DNA of 9,577 nt from JAAYZQ01 sp034428935 (GTDB taxonomy: Bacteria; Chloroflexota; Anaerolineae; JAAYZQ01), in the NCBI GenBank assembly GCA_034428935.1, contig DAOUHB010000227.1, forward strand, positions 1-9,577, read 5' to 3'. A program made the position numbers and the translations under genes. The notes beneath the pieces are model-generated. The model did not search any database, had not been told where the DNA came from, and saw only the letters and a program-made list of their open reading frames with translations. This document shows, one piece after another, positions 1 to 6,544 of this stretch (position 1 is its first letter; each line of letters starts with the position of its first letter).

Positions 1-1
1 T

Positions 2-73
2 GGCGCTCCCCAGCTGCGACAGCCTGGAGCTGGCACTGACCAGTTTGAAATTGTGCCTGGTGACGACCTGTAA
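2..73 (+). CDS. possible 3' end of an upstream gene (partial)
   Basis: Frame 2 is open from the window edge to a TAA at 71-73 and would encode 23 residues ending in TDQFEIVPGDDL. The acidic, polar tail looks like a plausible protein C-terminus. Frame 3 is also open, to a TAA at 129-131, so the choice of frame is uncertain. Nothing in so short a stretch identifies a family. The roughly 165 bases between this stop and the promoter at 239 hold only an inverted repeat. Confidence 0.3.
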   Translation, partial: GAPQLRQPGAGTDQFEIVPGDDL

Positions 74-188
74 GGTCAATCGACGTCGAAAGCATCCCAG
101 TACCTATCAACTACTGCTGAATGTGCCTTAACTTGATGCATATAGGGCAAGCCCTGCCCCTACCAGACGACCACCGGAATCGGGTGTA

Positions 189-211
189 CGGGCAACCCTC
201 GCGGTTGCCCG
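189..211. promoter_or_regulatory. 9-bp inverted repeat upstream of the parA promoter
   Basis: CGGGCAACC and GGTTGCCCG form a perfect 9-bp inverted repeat around a 5-nt loop (CTCGC). It ends 27 nt before the -35 box of the parA promoter. No T-run follows, so a classical intrinsic terminator is unlikely. Its place fits either an operator bound by a repressor or a hairpin at the end of the upstream transcript. It does not resemble the common parS consensus. Confidence 0.45.
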
Positions 212-238
212 CCGTCCAACATGGGGGCGCGGGACAAG

Positions 239-267
239 TTGACGGGCGCCCTCGTTTCTGCTACAAT
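239..267 (+). promoter_or_regulatory. sigma70-type promoter of the tandem parA genes
   Basis: TTGACG (239-244) and TACAAT (262-267) are separated by exactly 17 nt, each one mismatch from the sigma70 consensus. Transcription should start near 274, giving a leader of about 38 nt before the parA start at 312. No other promoter-like pair stands out before the second parA gene, so the two genes are probably co-transcribed from here. Confidence 0.7.
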
Positions 268-299
268 AACCCCAGCTCTACCAGATTAGTCTGCTCACC

Positions 300-303
300 A
301 GGA
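300..303 (+). promoter_or_regulatory. ribosome binding site that favours the ATG at 312
   Basis: AGGA at 300-303 lies 8 nt before the ATG at 312. For the alternative ATG at 303 the same bases would overlap the start codon, and nothing SD-like lies further upstream. The start at 312 also gives the usual compact ParA N-terminus, MRKVAIVGFKGGIGKTT. Confidence 0.55.
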
Positions 304-311
304 TGGTCGAG

Positions 312-1076
312 ATGCGCAAGGTAGCTATCGTTGGATTCAAGGGTGGGATCGGCAAGACGACGCTGTGCGTCAACCTGGGCGCGGCCCTCGCCCTTCGCGG
401 GCGACGAGTCCTACTCATCGACACCGACACCCAGGCCAACATCTCTCTATCGCTGGGTCTGAAGGAGCAGGCCAAAACCCTGTCGGAGGTCCTCATCCGC
501 AAGGCACGGGCCGTGGACAGCATCGTCCAGGCCAGGGACAACCTCGACGTGCTGCCCAGCAGCCTGGGCCTCTTCAAGGCGCAGCAGCGCATGGTCCTGG
601 AGATGGCTCGCGAGGAGATCTTTCGCGAGCTGTTTGCCGAGATCGACGGCTACGACTACCAGTTGCTGGACTGCGCTCCGTCGGTTTCGCTGCTGACGGT
701 GAACGCCGTGGCCTACACGGAGGAGGTCTTTATCCCCGTCTCCATGGAGATGCTGGCCCTGGCCGGCGCCCGCCACTTCATGCGCTACCTGCGCGACATC
801 AGCCGGGTCCTGGGCAGCGGCGCGGCCATCCGCCTCATCGTGCCCACCTTTTACGATCCCAGGCGGCGGGTGAGCGAGACGGTGCTGCAATCCCTCATTG
901 CCGATTTCGGCTCGCGGGTGACCCATCCCATTCGCATCGACACCAAGCTGTCCGAGGCGCCCGGATCAGGGCAGACGATCTTTGAATATGCGCCGGGCGG
1001 CCGGGGCGCCGAGGACTTTGCCCGGCTGGCCGACCTCGTGGAGAAGATGGGACCCCTGGCCAGCGGCAGCGGCTGA
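312..1076 (+). CDS. ParA/MinD-family ATPase, divergent member (first of a tandem pair)
   Basis: This 254-residue protein belongs to the deviant Walker A ATPases that position DNA or protein cargo in the cell. It carries KGGIGKTT (residues 10-17) with the signature first lysine, DTDTQAN (37-43) where canonical ParA has DxDPQGN, and a Walker B-like LLDCAPSVS (118-126) where DCPPS is usual. The C-terminal SEAPGSGQTIFEYAPGGRGA region is the typical Soj ending. Length matches small, chromosomal-type Soj proteins with no N-terminal DNA-binding extension. The gene is first in a two-gene operon, 34 nt ahead of a canonical ParA, and no parB follows. The changes at two normally conserved positions suggest a specialised paralogue, perhaps a partner of the second ParA or an orphan positioning ATPase. 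The family call is firm; the cargo is unknown. An ATG at 303 would add three residues. Confidence 0.88.
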   Translation: MRKVAIVGFKGGIGKTTLCVNLGAALALRGRRVLLIDTDTQANISLSLGLKEQAKTLSEVLIRKARAVDSIVQARDNLDVLPSSLGLFKAQQRMVLEMAREEIFRELFAEIDGYDYQLLDCAPSVSLLTVNAVAYTEEVFIPVSMEMLALAGARHFMRYLRDISRVLGSGAAIRLIVPTFYDPRRRVSETVLQSLIADFGSRVTHPIRIDTKLSEAPGSGQTIFEYAPGGRGAEDFARLADLVEKMGPLASGSG

Positions 1077-1097
1077 CGCCCGCCGGGCTGCCGGGAG

Positions 1098-1105
1098 AAA
1101 GGAGG
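1098..1105 (+). promoter_or_regulatory. ribosome binding site for the second parA (GTG start)
   Basis: AAAGGAGG at 1098-1105 is a near-perfect anti-16S match placed 5 nt before the GTG at 1111. It fixes the start at this GTG, immediately before the conserved TRIIAIANQKGGVGKTT, and rules out the longer reading from 982 inside the first parA gene. Confidence 0.85.
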
Positions 1106-1110
1106 AGCAG

Positions 1111-1881
1111 GTGACGCGGATCATTGCCATTGCCAACCAGAAGGGCGGCGTGGGCAAGACGACCACGACCATCAACCTGGCCGTCGCCCTGGCAGCCATG
1201 CAGAAAAAGATTCTGGCGGTGGACCTCGATCCCCAGGGCGCCCTGTCGGTGGGCCTGGGCGTGGACGGCATCGGCCTGGAGTCGACGATCTACCAGGCCA
1301 TGATCGACCCCGAGATGCCCCTGCGGCGCATCGTCTATCCCGTCAAGGCCTACCTGGACCTGGTGCCGGCCAACATCGAGCTGGCCTCGGCCGAGATGGA
1401 GCTCATCGCCGAGATCCGCCGCGAGTTCATCCTGCACCGCATCCTGGAGCCCCTGCTGGAATGGTACGATTTCGTCCTGGTGGATTGCCCGCCCAGCCTG
1501 GGGCTGCTCACCATCAACGCCCTGTGCGCCAGCCAGGAGGTCCTCATCCCCATGCAGTGCGAGTACTTTGCCATGCGCGGCATCCGCCTGCTGCTGGACG
1601 CCATCGAGCGGGTCAAGGGGCGCCTGAACCCCACCCTGGAGCTGGCCGGCATCCTGCCCACCATGTACTCCACGGGCACCATCCACGCCCGCGAGGTCCT
1701 GGAAGAGATCCGGGCCGTCTTTGGCGACAAGGTGTTCGACGTGGTGATCTACAAGAGCATCCGCTTCGCCGAGGCTTCGGTGGCCAACCAGGCTATCGTG
1801 GAGTATGCCGGGCGGCACAAAGGCGCGGAGGCGTACAACAAGCTGGCCAGGGCCATCGCCGGGGAGCCGACCTCTTCCTGA
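1111..1881 (+). CDS. parA: ParA/Soj chromosome-partitioning-type ATPase
   Basis: This 256-residue protein is a canonical Soj/ParA ATPase, which forms ATP-bound dimers on DNA and is normally stimulated by ParB. Visible motifs are the deviant Walker A NQKGGVGKTTT (9-19), the Walker A' DLDPQG (38-43), Walker B-type VLVDCPPSLGLLTINAL (122-138) and the C-terminal EASVANQAIVEYAGRHKGAEAY segment. It has no N-terminal helix-turn-helix extension, so it is of the short chromosomal type. It follows the first parA by 34 nt, in the same operon. No parB lies downstream: the next gene is a convergent nfeD, and the gene's own stop codon falls inside a 42-bp tandem repeat, so GEPTSS at the end may be repeat-derived. 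Known ParA relatives also position chemoreceptors, carboxysomes and conjugation machinery, so the cargo need not be the chromosome. Confidence 0.92.
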   Translation: MTRIIAIANQKGGVGKTTTTINLAVALAAMQKKILAVDLDPQGALSVGLGVDGIGLESTIYQAMIDPEMPLRRIVYPVKAYLDLVPANIELASAEMELIAEIRREFILHRILEPLLEWYDFVLVDCPPSLGLLTINALCASQEVLIPMQCEYFAMRGIRLLLDAIERVKGRLNPTLELAGILPTMYSTGTIHAREVLEEIRAVFGDKVFDVVIYKSIRFAEASVANQAIVEYAGRHKGAEAYNKLARAIAGEPTSS

Positions 1882-2013
1882 CCCTCTCCTGCGAGGAGAG
1901 GGAATCTACCGACCTCTCCCTGACCCTCTCCTGCGAGGAGAGGGAAATTGCCGACCTCTCCCGGCCCCTCTCCCCTCTCCCTCGTGGGGAGAGGGGCCGG
2001 GGGTGAGGGTCGG
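1869..2013. repeat. 42-bp tandem repeat plus large palindrome between convergent genes
   Basis: Two copies of a 42-bp unit (1869-1910 and 1911-1952) match at 38 of 42 positions; a third, diverged copy begins at 1953. Each full unit holds a perfect 9-bp hairpin, CCCTCTCCT-GCG-AGGAGAGGG (1882-1902 and 1924-1944). The third copy expands into the larger palindrome at 1960-2001. The unit is 14 codons long and the first copy contains the parA stop (1879-1881). The last part ends about 10 bp before the nfeD stop. C/T-rich palindromes of this kind are dispersed repeats in Chloroflexota and some other phyla, which suggests a REP/MITE-like mobile repeat rather than a gene part. Confidence 0.85.
1960..2001. 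terminator. 16-bp palindrome, possible two-way transcription barrier
   Basis: CCCGGCCCCTCTCCCC (1960-1975) and GGGGAGAGGGGCCGGG (1986-2001) are perfect reverse complements around a 10-nt loop, giving a very stable hairpin in RNA of either strand. It lies between the ends of parA (+) and nfeD (-), where a barrier to converging transcripts would be useful. Neither side has a T-tract, so it is not a textbook intrinsic terminator; the repeat may have been recruited for that role. Confidence 0.5.
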
Positions 2014-2022
2014 TCCGCCCTC

Positions 2023-3348
2023 CTACACCTCTTGGGGGAGCGGCGCGGCCCTGCGCACCTGGAGGCGGAAGCCGTGCACGCCGGCGATCTCGACGCGCTC
2101 TCCCTTCTCGATGGGGCCCTCGAGGCTCTCGGCCTGCCACAGCTCGCCCCGGACAAAGACCGTGCCCTCGGGCTCGAGGGCGGTGCGGGCCTCGCCAAGC
2201 TGCCCGATGAGGCCCTCGGTGCCGGTGACGGACGGCCGGCGGCGGATCTGCATGACCTTGGTCATGGCAAAGGCAAAGAACAGGCCGGTGACCAGGGCGA
2301 CGCCGACGATGGCCGAGATGGACACGCGGTAGAGGGGCGAGTTAAAGAGCAAGAGGGCCCCGGCGACGAGGGAGACGACGCCCCCCACGGTGAGGACACC
2401 CCCCGTGGCGGCCTTGACGTCGGCGACAAAAAGTCCAAAGGCCAGGATGATAAAGATGAGCCCGGCATAGTTGACGGGCAGCACGCCCAGGGCGTAAAAG
2501 GCCAGGACCAGGCAGATGGCGCCCACGATGCCGGCCACGTATCCGCCGGGGGCCGACAGCTCGAACAGGAGGGCGTTGAGGCCCACAGTGAGCAGGATAA
2601 AGGCCACGGTGGGGTTGGTGATGATGTGCAGGAACTGCTCGGGAAAGGTCATGGGCAGCTCGCGCACCTCGGCGCCCGCGGTCTCCAGGACCACCCGCCG
2701 GTCGTTGACGACCACCTCCAGGCCGTCCAGGCCGGCCAGCAGCTCGTCCAGGTTGCCGGCGACGAGGTCGATGACGCCCAGCTCCAGGGCCTCTTCGGCG
2801 GTGGCGGCCCGGGCCTCCTCAATGGCGGACTCAGCCCAGGCGACGGCCTCGTCGCCCCGGCGGGCGGCCAGGCCCCGGGCCTGGGCCTTCAGGTCCTCCT
2901 TGACCTTGGCCTCCATGGTCTCGCCCAGGTCCTCGCCCTGGGAGCCCACGGGACTGGCGGCGCCGATGGTGGTGCCGGGGGCCATGGCCGCGGCGTGGCC
3001 GGCCAGGGTAATCAGGGTGCCGGCCGAGGCGGCGTAGGCGCCCCGGGGGTAGACATAGACGACGACAGGCACGTCGGAGGCGAGCATGGCCGAAATGACG
3101 CGGTTCATGAGGTCGGTCTGGCCGCCCGGGGTGTTGAGGAGCACCACCAGGGCCTCGGCGCCGTCCTCCTCGGCGGTGGCGATGCCCCGCTCGATATAGC
3201 TGATCATGATGGGCGTCACGGCGCCCTCGATCTCCAGGACGTCGACGTGGGCCGCCGCCTGCCCCTGCGCGCCGCCGGCAGCGCCCACGGACAGGAAGAG
3301 CACCAGCCACAGCACCAACAGAGCCCAATTCCTGCCCTTGCCCTTCAT
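2023..3348 (-). CDS. nfeD: NfeD1b-type membrane-bound ClpP-class serine protease
   Basis: This 441-residue protein has the full NfeD1b layout. A signal peptide or anchor spans residues 8-28. The ClpP/SppA-fold protease domain (about 34-205) has NTPGG (72-76) at the expected oxyanion-hole position, nucleophile Ser108 in YAASAGT, and Lys148, which aligns with the catalytic Lys138 of Pyrococcus PH1510 (Ser97). About five membrane helices follow (roughly 244-264, 267-287, 293-311, 317-336, 344-365). The NfeD OB-fold closes the protein (375-435, with VRGELWQAESLEGPIEKGE). In this family the protease cleaves hydrophobic stretches such as the C-terminus of stomatin/slipin partners and acts in membrane quality control. 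Such genes usually precede a slipin gene; here none follows, only a repeat and the convergent parA. An SD (GGAGAGGTGG, 3354-3363) supports the ATG at 3348, and the gene has its own promoter. Confidence 0.93.
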   Translation of the reverse strand: MKGKGRNWALLVLWLVLFLSVGAAGGAQGQAAAHVDVLEIEGAVTPIMISYIERGIATAEEDGAEALVVLLNTPGGQTDLMNRVISAMLASDVPVVVYVYPRGAYAASAGTLITLAGHAAAMAPGTTIGAASPVGSQGEDLGETMEAKVKEDLKAQARGLAARRGDEAVAWAESAIEEARAATAEEALELGVIDLVAGNLDELLAGLDGLEVVVNDRRVVLETAGAEVRELPMTFPEQFLHIITNPTVAFILLTVGLNALLFELSAPGGYVAGIVGAICLVLAFYALGVLPVNYAGLIFIILAFGLFVADVKAATGGVLTVGGVVSLVAGALLLFNSPLYRVSISAIVGVALVTGLFFAFAMTKVMQIRRRPSVTGTEGLIGQLGEARTALEPEGTVFVRGELWQAESLEGPIEKGERVEIAGVHGFRLQVRRAAPLPQEV

Positions 3349-3385
3349 TCAAGCCACCTCTCCAGTCTCGGTCGTCCTGGTTAAC

Positions 3386-3414
3386 ATTATACTCCATTGC
3401 CGGCGAAAAGACAA
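3386..3414 (-). promoter_or_regulatory. promoter of nfeD
   Basis: Read on the - strand, TTGTCT (3409-3414) and a perfect TATAAT (3386-3391) are separated by 17 nt. Transcription should start near 3379, leaving about 30 nt before the nfeD ATG. Its -35 box is only 12 bp from that of the divergent promoter, so the two polymerases would share one face-to-back control region. Confidence 0.7.
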
Positions 3415-3426
3415 CACGCATCGCAG

Positions 3427-3455
3427 TTGACATTCCGCATCGGCGGTTGTATAAT
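3427..3455 (+). promoter_or_regulatory. perfect-consensus sigma70 promoter of the DUF11 gene
   Basis: TTGACA (3427-3432) and TATAAT (3450-3455) are both exact consensus hexamers with the optimal 17-nt spacing. A short inverted repeat, CGGT (3444-3447) and ACCG (3456-3459), frames the -10 box and could be a repressor half-site pair. Transcription should begin near 3462. Exact matches at both hexamers are uncommon and imply strong constitutive initiation unless a repressor intervenes. Confidence 0.8.
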
Positions 3456-3461
3456 ACCGTG

Positions 3462-3647
3462 GCCAAGTTGTCAAGGGACTATAAGTCCGCTTGCATCCAC
3501 TGCGGCTCGCTGCAATTGTCCCTGCATTCTCACTCCGCCCGTGTGTCGTGGCGGATATAACCTGAAGAAGGGAGGTGAGGCATCCAGCCAAGATTCGTCT
3601 TGTGACTCGCGCAGTACATCTCTCTGTGGAAAAGAAAGGAGCACTTT
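3462..3647 (+). other. long 5' leader of the DUF11 gene
   Basis: About 185 nt separate the predicted transcription start from the ATG. Elements that can pair include AGGGAC (3474-3479) with GTCCCT (3518-3523), CCGC (3487-3490) with GCGG (3502-3505) inside that stem, and TCCGCC (3534-3539) with GGCGGA (3550-3555). A strong SD-like GGAGGTGA lies at 3571-3578 with no good start after it, and the working SD AAAGGAG is at 3635-3641. I do not recognise a known riboswitch. The leader could control translation or mRNA stability, but the stems are short. Confidence 0.35.
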
Positions 3648-6344
3648 ATGTTCATGGCACATTGGCGCCATCGAATTGGACGTTGGGCGGCACTCTTGGC
3701 CGCCATGTTGGCACTGGCTGTCCTGGTCGTGCTGGTCGCAGGCTCTACGCAGGCCCTGGCCGCCCAGGCTCCGGGAGAGGTCGAGAGCCTGCAACCCCCC
3801 GATCCCTACCTGATCCTCGACGTGAACTATGGCCACGACTGGGTGGAGGGCACCTATGAAGCCGGCCACACGCTGTGGCTGACGGTAACCGACGAATCGG
3901 GTGCGGTCAAGGCCACGGCCGAGCTGCAGACAGGGCAGCTCCCCTGGGGGCCGCCGGAGAACATTGGCTTTTCGACCAATGTCGGCGACCCGTGGAAGCC
4001 CTTGAGGCCCGACATCGCGGCCGGCGACTGGGTCTACGGCCGCGTCGACAACGGCCGGACGGCCGAGGTGCAGTTGGGCGAGATCACGGGCACACCGAAC
4101 GTGGGGAATGACACCATCGCGGGCAATGTGTACGCCAACTGGCTGCCGGAGCCCATAGGCCTCTCGTGCAGCGTGTGGGAGCAAGATGGCCCCGGACTCG
4201 ACCTCTGGATCGACCCCGACGGCGGCGACTACTTTTGCGACTTTGGCGCGCTGGGTTGGAACCTGTTGCCCGGGCACGACGTCAGTGTACAGTACCAGGA
4301 ACCGGGCGGCCACCGGGTGATGAACGTGTTCCAGGAGCCGGCGCCAAACCTGCGCCTGGAAAAGTGGCCCGAGGGCAGCGGCCAGGCATTCCCGGGCGGC
4401 GCGGCCGTCTTTCACCTGCGCGTGCAAAATGACGGCGACGCGGCGGCCAGCCAGGTGATCGTCACCGATACGCTGCCGGCCAACGCGAGCTACGCAAGCG
4501 ATAGCAGCGGCGTGACGCCCACCCTTGCCGGCAGCGAGGTGATCTGGGACCTGGGTCCGCTGGCCTCTCAGCAGCAGATCGACTTCTACCTTTACCTGGA
4601 CCACACCGCGGGCGACGGCGACACGATTCACAACGTGGCCGACGCGTGGGCGCTCTACGACAACCAGGTCGACGACAACCACGCCGAGGCCGACGTGCAG
4701 GTGGTGGCCGAGTTTCCCGACCTGTGGATCAACAAGCACCCGGAGACGGCGAACCCCATGGCGGGCGAGACCATGTTGTGGCGCCTGGACTATGGCAACC
4801 AGGGCCCCGTGGCCAGTGGACCCGTGGAGCTCACCGACACCCTGCCGGCAGGCACCACCGTGGTGGAGTGGTGGTCGGCGAATGGCTATGGGTGGGAAGA
4901 GGTTTCGTCCAACGGCCAGCTCGTCCTGCGGACACCCAGCGTTCCAGGCCACTGGGGCGACCAGATCTACCTCCGGCTGGCCGTCAACTCCGGCCTGGCC
5001 GTGGAGACTCAGCTCGCCAACACGGCCGAGGTTGTGACGTCGGCCGACACCGACCCGAACAACAACAGGACCGAGCGCGACGACGTGTGGGTGAGCGACG
5101 AGTGGCGGAACGCGTCGGTTGACAAGAGCCTTTCGTGGGCTACCCTGGTGCCTGGCGGGAGCATAGAATACAGCGTGGGGGTGCGAAACAACGGAAACGC
5201 AGCGGCAACCTTTGTCCTGACGGACGTCCTGCCGGCGGGCACGTCGTTCGACGCCGCGTGGTTGAACCAGGGATCGACGAACGTGCCCTTCCCGCCGGAC
5301 CACGTGGACAACACGATGGCTGTGTGGGAGCTGGGTGTCCTGGAGCCGGGCGACTGGAAGAACCTGCAGGTGCGGCTGGCCATCGCGCCCGCGACAGCCG
5401 CGGGTACGGTGTTGGAGAACTGTGCCTACGTGGACATGGGGCACGTCGACCACATGCCCTACGACAACGAGGCGTGTCACACCTCGCAGGTGAACCCGCC
5501 AGGGCCCAACCTGGCCGTCGACAAGACCCACCGGTGGAACGGGCATGGCCAACTGGAGTACAACATCCAGGTACACAACCTGGGCATCACCTTGCTGGAG
5601 GACGTGGTCTTGACCGATGTGCTGCCAGCGGGCACCGCCTTTAACGGCAACTGGTCGAACTGGTTCCAGCAGCCTGTGATGCTGACGGACCAGTCAGCCA
5701 CCGAGCTGGTCTGGACCATCCAGCGGATGGAGCCGGGGTGGAGTGCCGGCCTGGCTTTCCAGGTAGACCTGGATGGGGGGCTGGTGGGCGTGCCGGGATT
5801 GGCGTTCACCAACACCGTCGAGGCACCGGTGGCCGGCGACGTGGCGCCCGGCGACAACGAGGACACAGAGGTCGCCTACAGCGGCCCGGACCTGTACGTG
5901 AAGAAGGAACTGACCGGCGGGCAGCCGGTCCCTGGCGGCATCATCACGTTCACGGTTGAGCTTGGCAACGCCAACCAGGGCGGGCCGTGGGGCACCGCCG
6001 CGGGCACGCACCTGACCGAGACGCTGCCGGCGGCCACGACGTTCGTCACCGCCACGGCGCCGTGGGACCCCAGCCAGCCATGGGTTCCCGAGTCGGTCGA
6101 AGGCAACACGGTCGTCTGGGCCTGGAAGGACCTGACCCCCGGCGAGGTTTGGTTCTTTGACGTGGTGGTCGAGATCGACCAGGACGCATCGAACGGCGAC
6201 GTGCTGATGAACACGGTCGAGATCGGCAGCGACGACCCCGAGCAGGACGTGGAATTCGACGTGTCGAACAACACGGCCCAGGCGGTCGTCACCGTGCAAG
6301 GAGCGCACCGGATCTACTTGCCGCTGGTCCTGAGAAACGGTTAG
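3648..6344 (+). CDS. secreted surface protein with five DUF11 repeats
   Basis: This 898-residue protein begins with a signal peptide (arginine-rich start, hydrophobic 14-31, likely cleavage near ALAAQA at 37-41). An N-terminal domain (about 52-230) has no family I can name; it contains PDIAAGDWVYGRV and a cysteine pair, C174 and C197. Five beta-sandwich DUF11-type repeats follow (about 234-354, 357-482, 488-616, 620-744, 747-884), each with a (V/L)T(D/E)xLPA motif and a later N(T/V/C)(A/V) motif. The protein ends IYLPLVLRNG, without an LPXTG signal. DUF11 repeats build elongated stalks on bacterial and archaeal surfaces, so an adhesive or structural envelope role is likely. Each repeat also has a regularly placed Lys and Asn that might cross-link. 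SD AAAGGAG sits 6 nt before the ATG. The gene is a single unit with its own promoter and terminator. Fold and export are well supported; ligand and anchoring are unknown. Confidence 0.88.
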   Translation: MFMAHWRHRIGRWAALLAAMLALAVLVVLVAGSTQALAAQAPGEVESLQPPDPYLILDVNYGHDWVEGTYEAGHTLWLTVTDESGAVKATAELQTGQLPWGPPENIGFSTNVGDPWKPLRPDIAAGDWVYGRVDNGRTAEVQLGEITGTPNVGNDTIAGNVYANWLPEPIGLSCSVWEQDGPGLDLWIDPDGGDYFCDFGALGWNLLPGHDVSVQYQEPGGHRVMNVFQEPAPNLRLEKWPEGSGQAFPGGAAVFHLRVQNDGDAAASQVIVTDTLPANASYASDSSGVTPTLAGSEVIWDLGPLASQQQIDFYLYLDHTAGDGDTIHNVADAWALYDNQVDDNHAEADVQVVAEFPDLWINKHPETANPMAGETMLWRLDYGNQGPVASGPVELTDTLPAGTTVVEWWSANGYGWEEVSSNGQLVLRTPSVPGHWGDQIYLRLAVNSGLAVETQLANTAEVVTSADTDPNNNRTERDDVWVSDEWRNASVDKSLSWATLVPGGSIEYSVGVRNNGNAAATFVLTDVLPAGTSFDAAWLNQGSTNVPFPPDHVDNTMAVWELGVLEPGDWKNLQVRLAIAPATAAGTVLENCAYVDMGHVDHMPYDNEACHTSQVNPPGPNLAVDKTHRWNGHGQLEYNIQVHNLGITLLEDVVLTDVLPAGTAFNGNWSNWFQQPVMLTDQSATELVWTIQRMEPGWSAGLAFQVDLDGGLVGVPGLAFTNTVEAPVAGDVAPGDNEDTEVAYSGPDLYVKKELTGGQPVPGGIITFTVELGNANQGGPWGTAAGTHLTETLPAATTFVTATAPWDPSQPWVPESVEGNTVVWAWKDLTPGEVWFFDVVVEIDQDASNGDVLMNTVEIGSDDPEQDVEFDVSNNTAQAVVTVQGAHRIYLPLVLRNG

Positions 6345-6361
6345 ACCCCGACGAGGCAGGC

Positions 6362-6404
6362 GCCGGGGGAGCGTCCATAGGGGCGCTCCCCCGGCTTGTT
6401 CTTT
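6362..6404 (+). terminator. intrinsic terminator of the DUF11 gene
   Basis: GCCGGGGGAGCG (6362-6373) and CGCTCCCCCGGC (6384-6395) form a perfect 12-bp stem with a 10-nt loop, followed directly by the T-rich TTGTTCTTT (6396-6404). It begins 18 nt after the TAG. Stem strength and T-tract make this the clearest rho-independent terminator in the window. Confidence 0.88.
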
Positions 6405-6544
6405 GCACTCTTGCGGCAGGGCAGGGCCACACCGCTCCGCCGCCACACCATCCACCATCAGCTTCAGAGTTGAAAATCCTTGGCCAGCTCCCCTTGCCCT
6501 CGGCTCCCATCATACGCCGCCAGCCCGATTGTGGCAGGATCTGG
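6405..6544. other. non-coding spacer between the DUF11 terminator and the ACGAAA repeat
   Basis: About 140 bases with no supportable gene, RNA or promoter on either strand. Open frames crossing it lack ribosome binding sites and have composition typical of chance frames in GC-rich DNA. It separates the + strand DUF11 gene from the end of the - strand primase gene. Confidence 0.5.

Noticed and set aside
982..1110. 43-codon upstream extension of the second ParA
   Set aside because: It lies mostly inside the first parA gene, and the strong SD at 1098-1105 with the GTG at 1111 matches the normal ParA N-terminus.
895..1818. 307-codon - strand frame across the parA genes
   Set aside because: Antisense shadow of two conserved ATPases; no recognisable motifs.
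1869..1960. 42-bp repeat units considered as a CRISPR array
   Set aside because: The units are directly contiguous with no spacers and only two full copies, and no cas genes are present.
1..2025. parS-type partition site near the parA genes
   Set aside because: By eye I found no sequence close to the common TGTTTCACGTGAAACA consensus; the inverted repeat at 189-211 is unrelated.
1948..3384. 478-codon + strand frame opposite nfeD
   Set aside because: Gly/Asp/His-rich antisense shadow of a well-recognised membrane protease, with no ribosome binding site or motifs.
3564..3600. Possible small gene starting at GTG 3575 after a strong SD-like sequence
   Set aside because: The GTG overlaps the SD-like bases, the frame runs into the DUF11 gene in another phase, and the peptide shows nothing recognisable.
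3471..5576. 701-codon open frame on the - strand inside the DUF11 gene
   Set aside because: It is antisense to a gene with clear signal peptide, repeats, promoter and terminator; its Val/His/Arg-rich composition is what GC-rich coding DNA gives in reverse, and no domain is visible.
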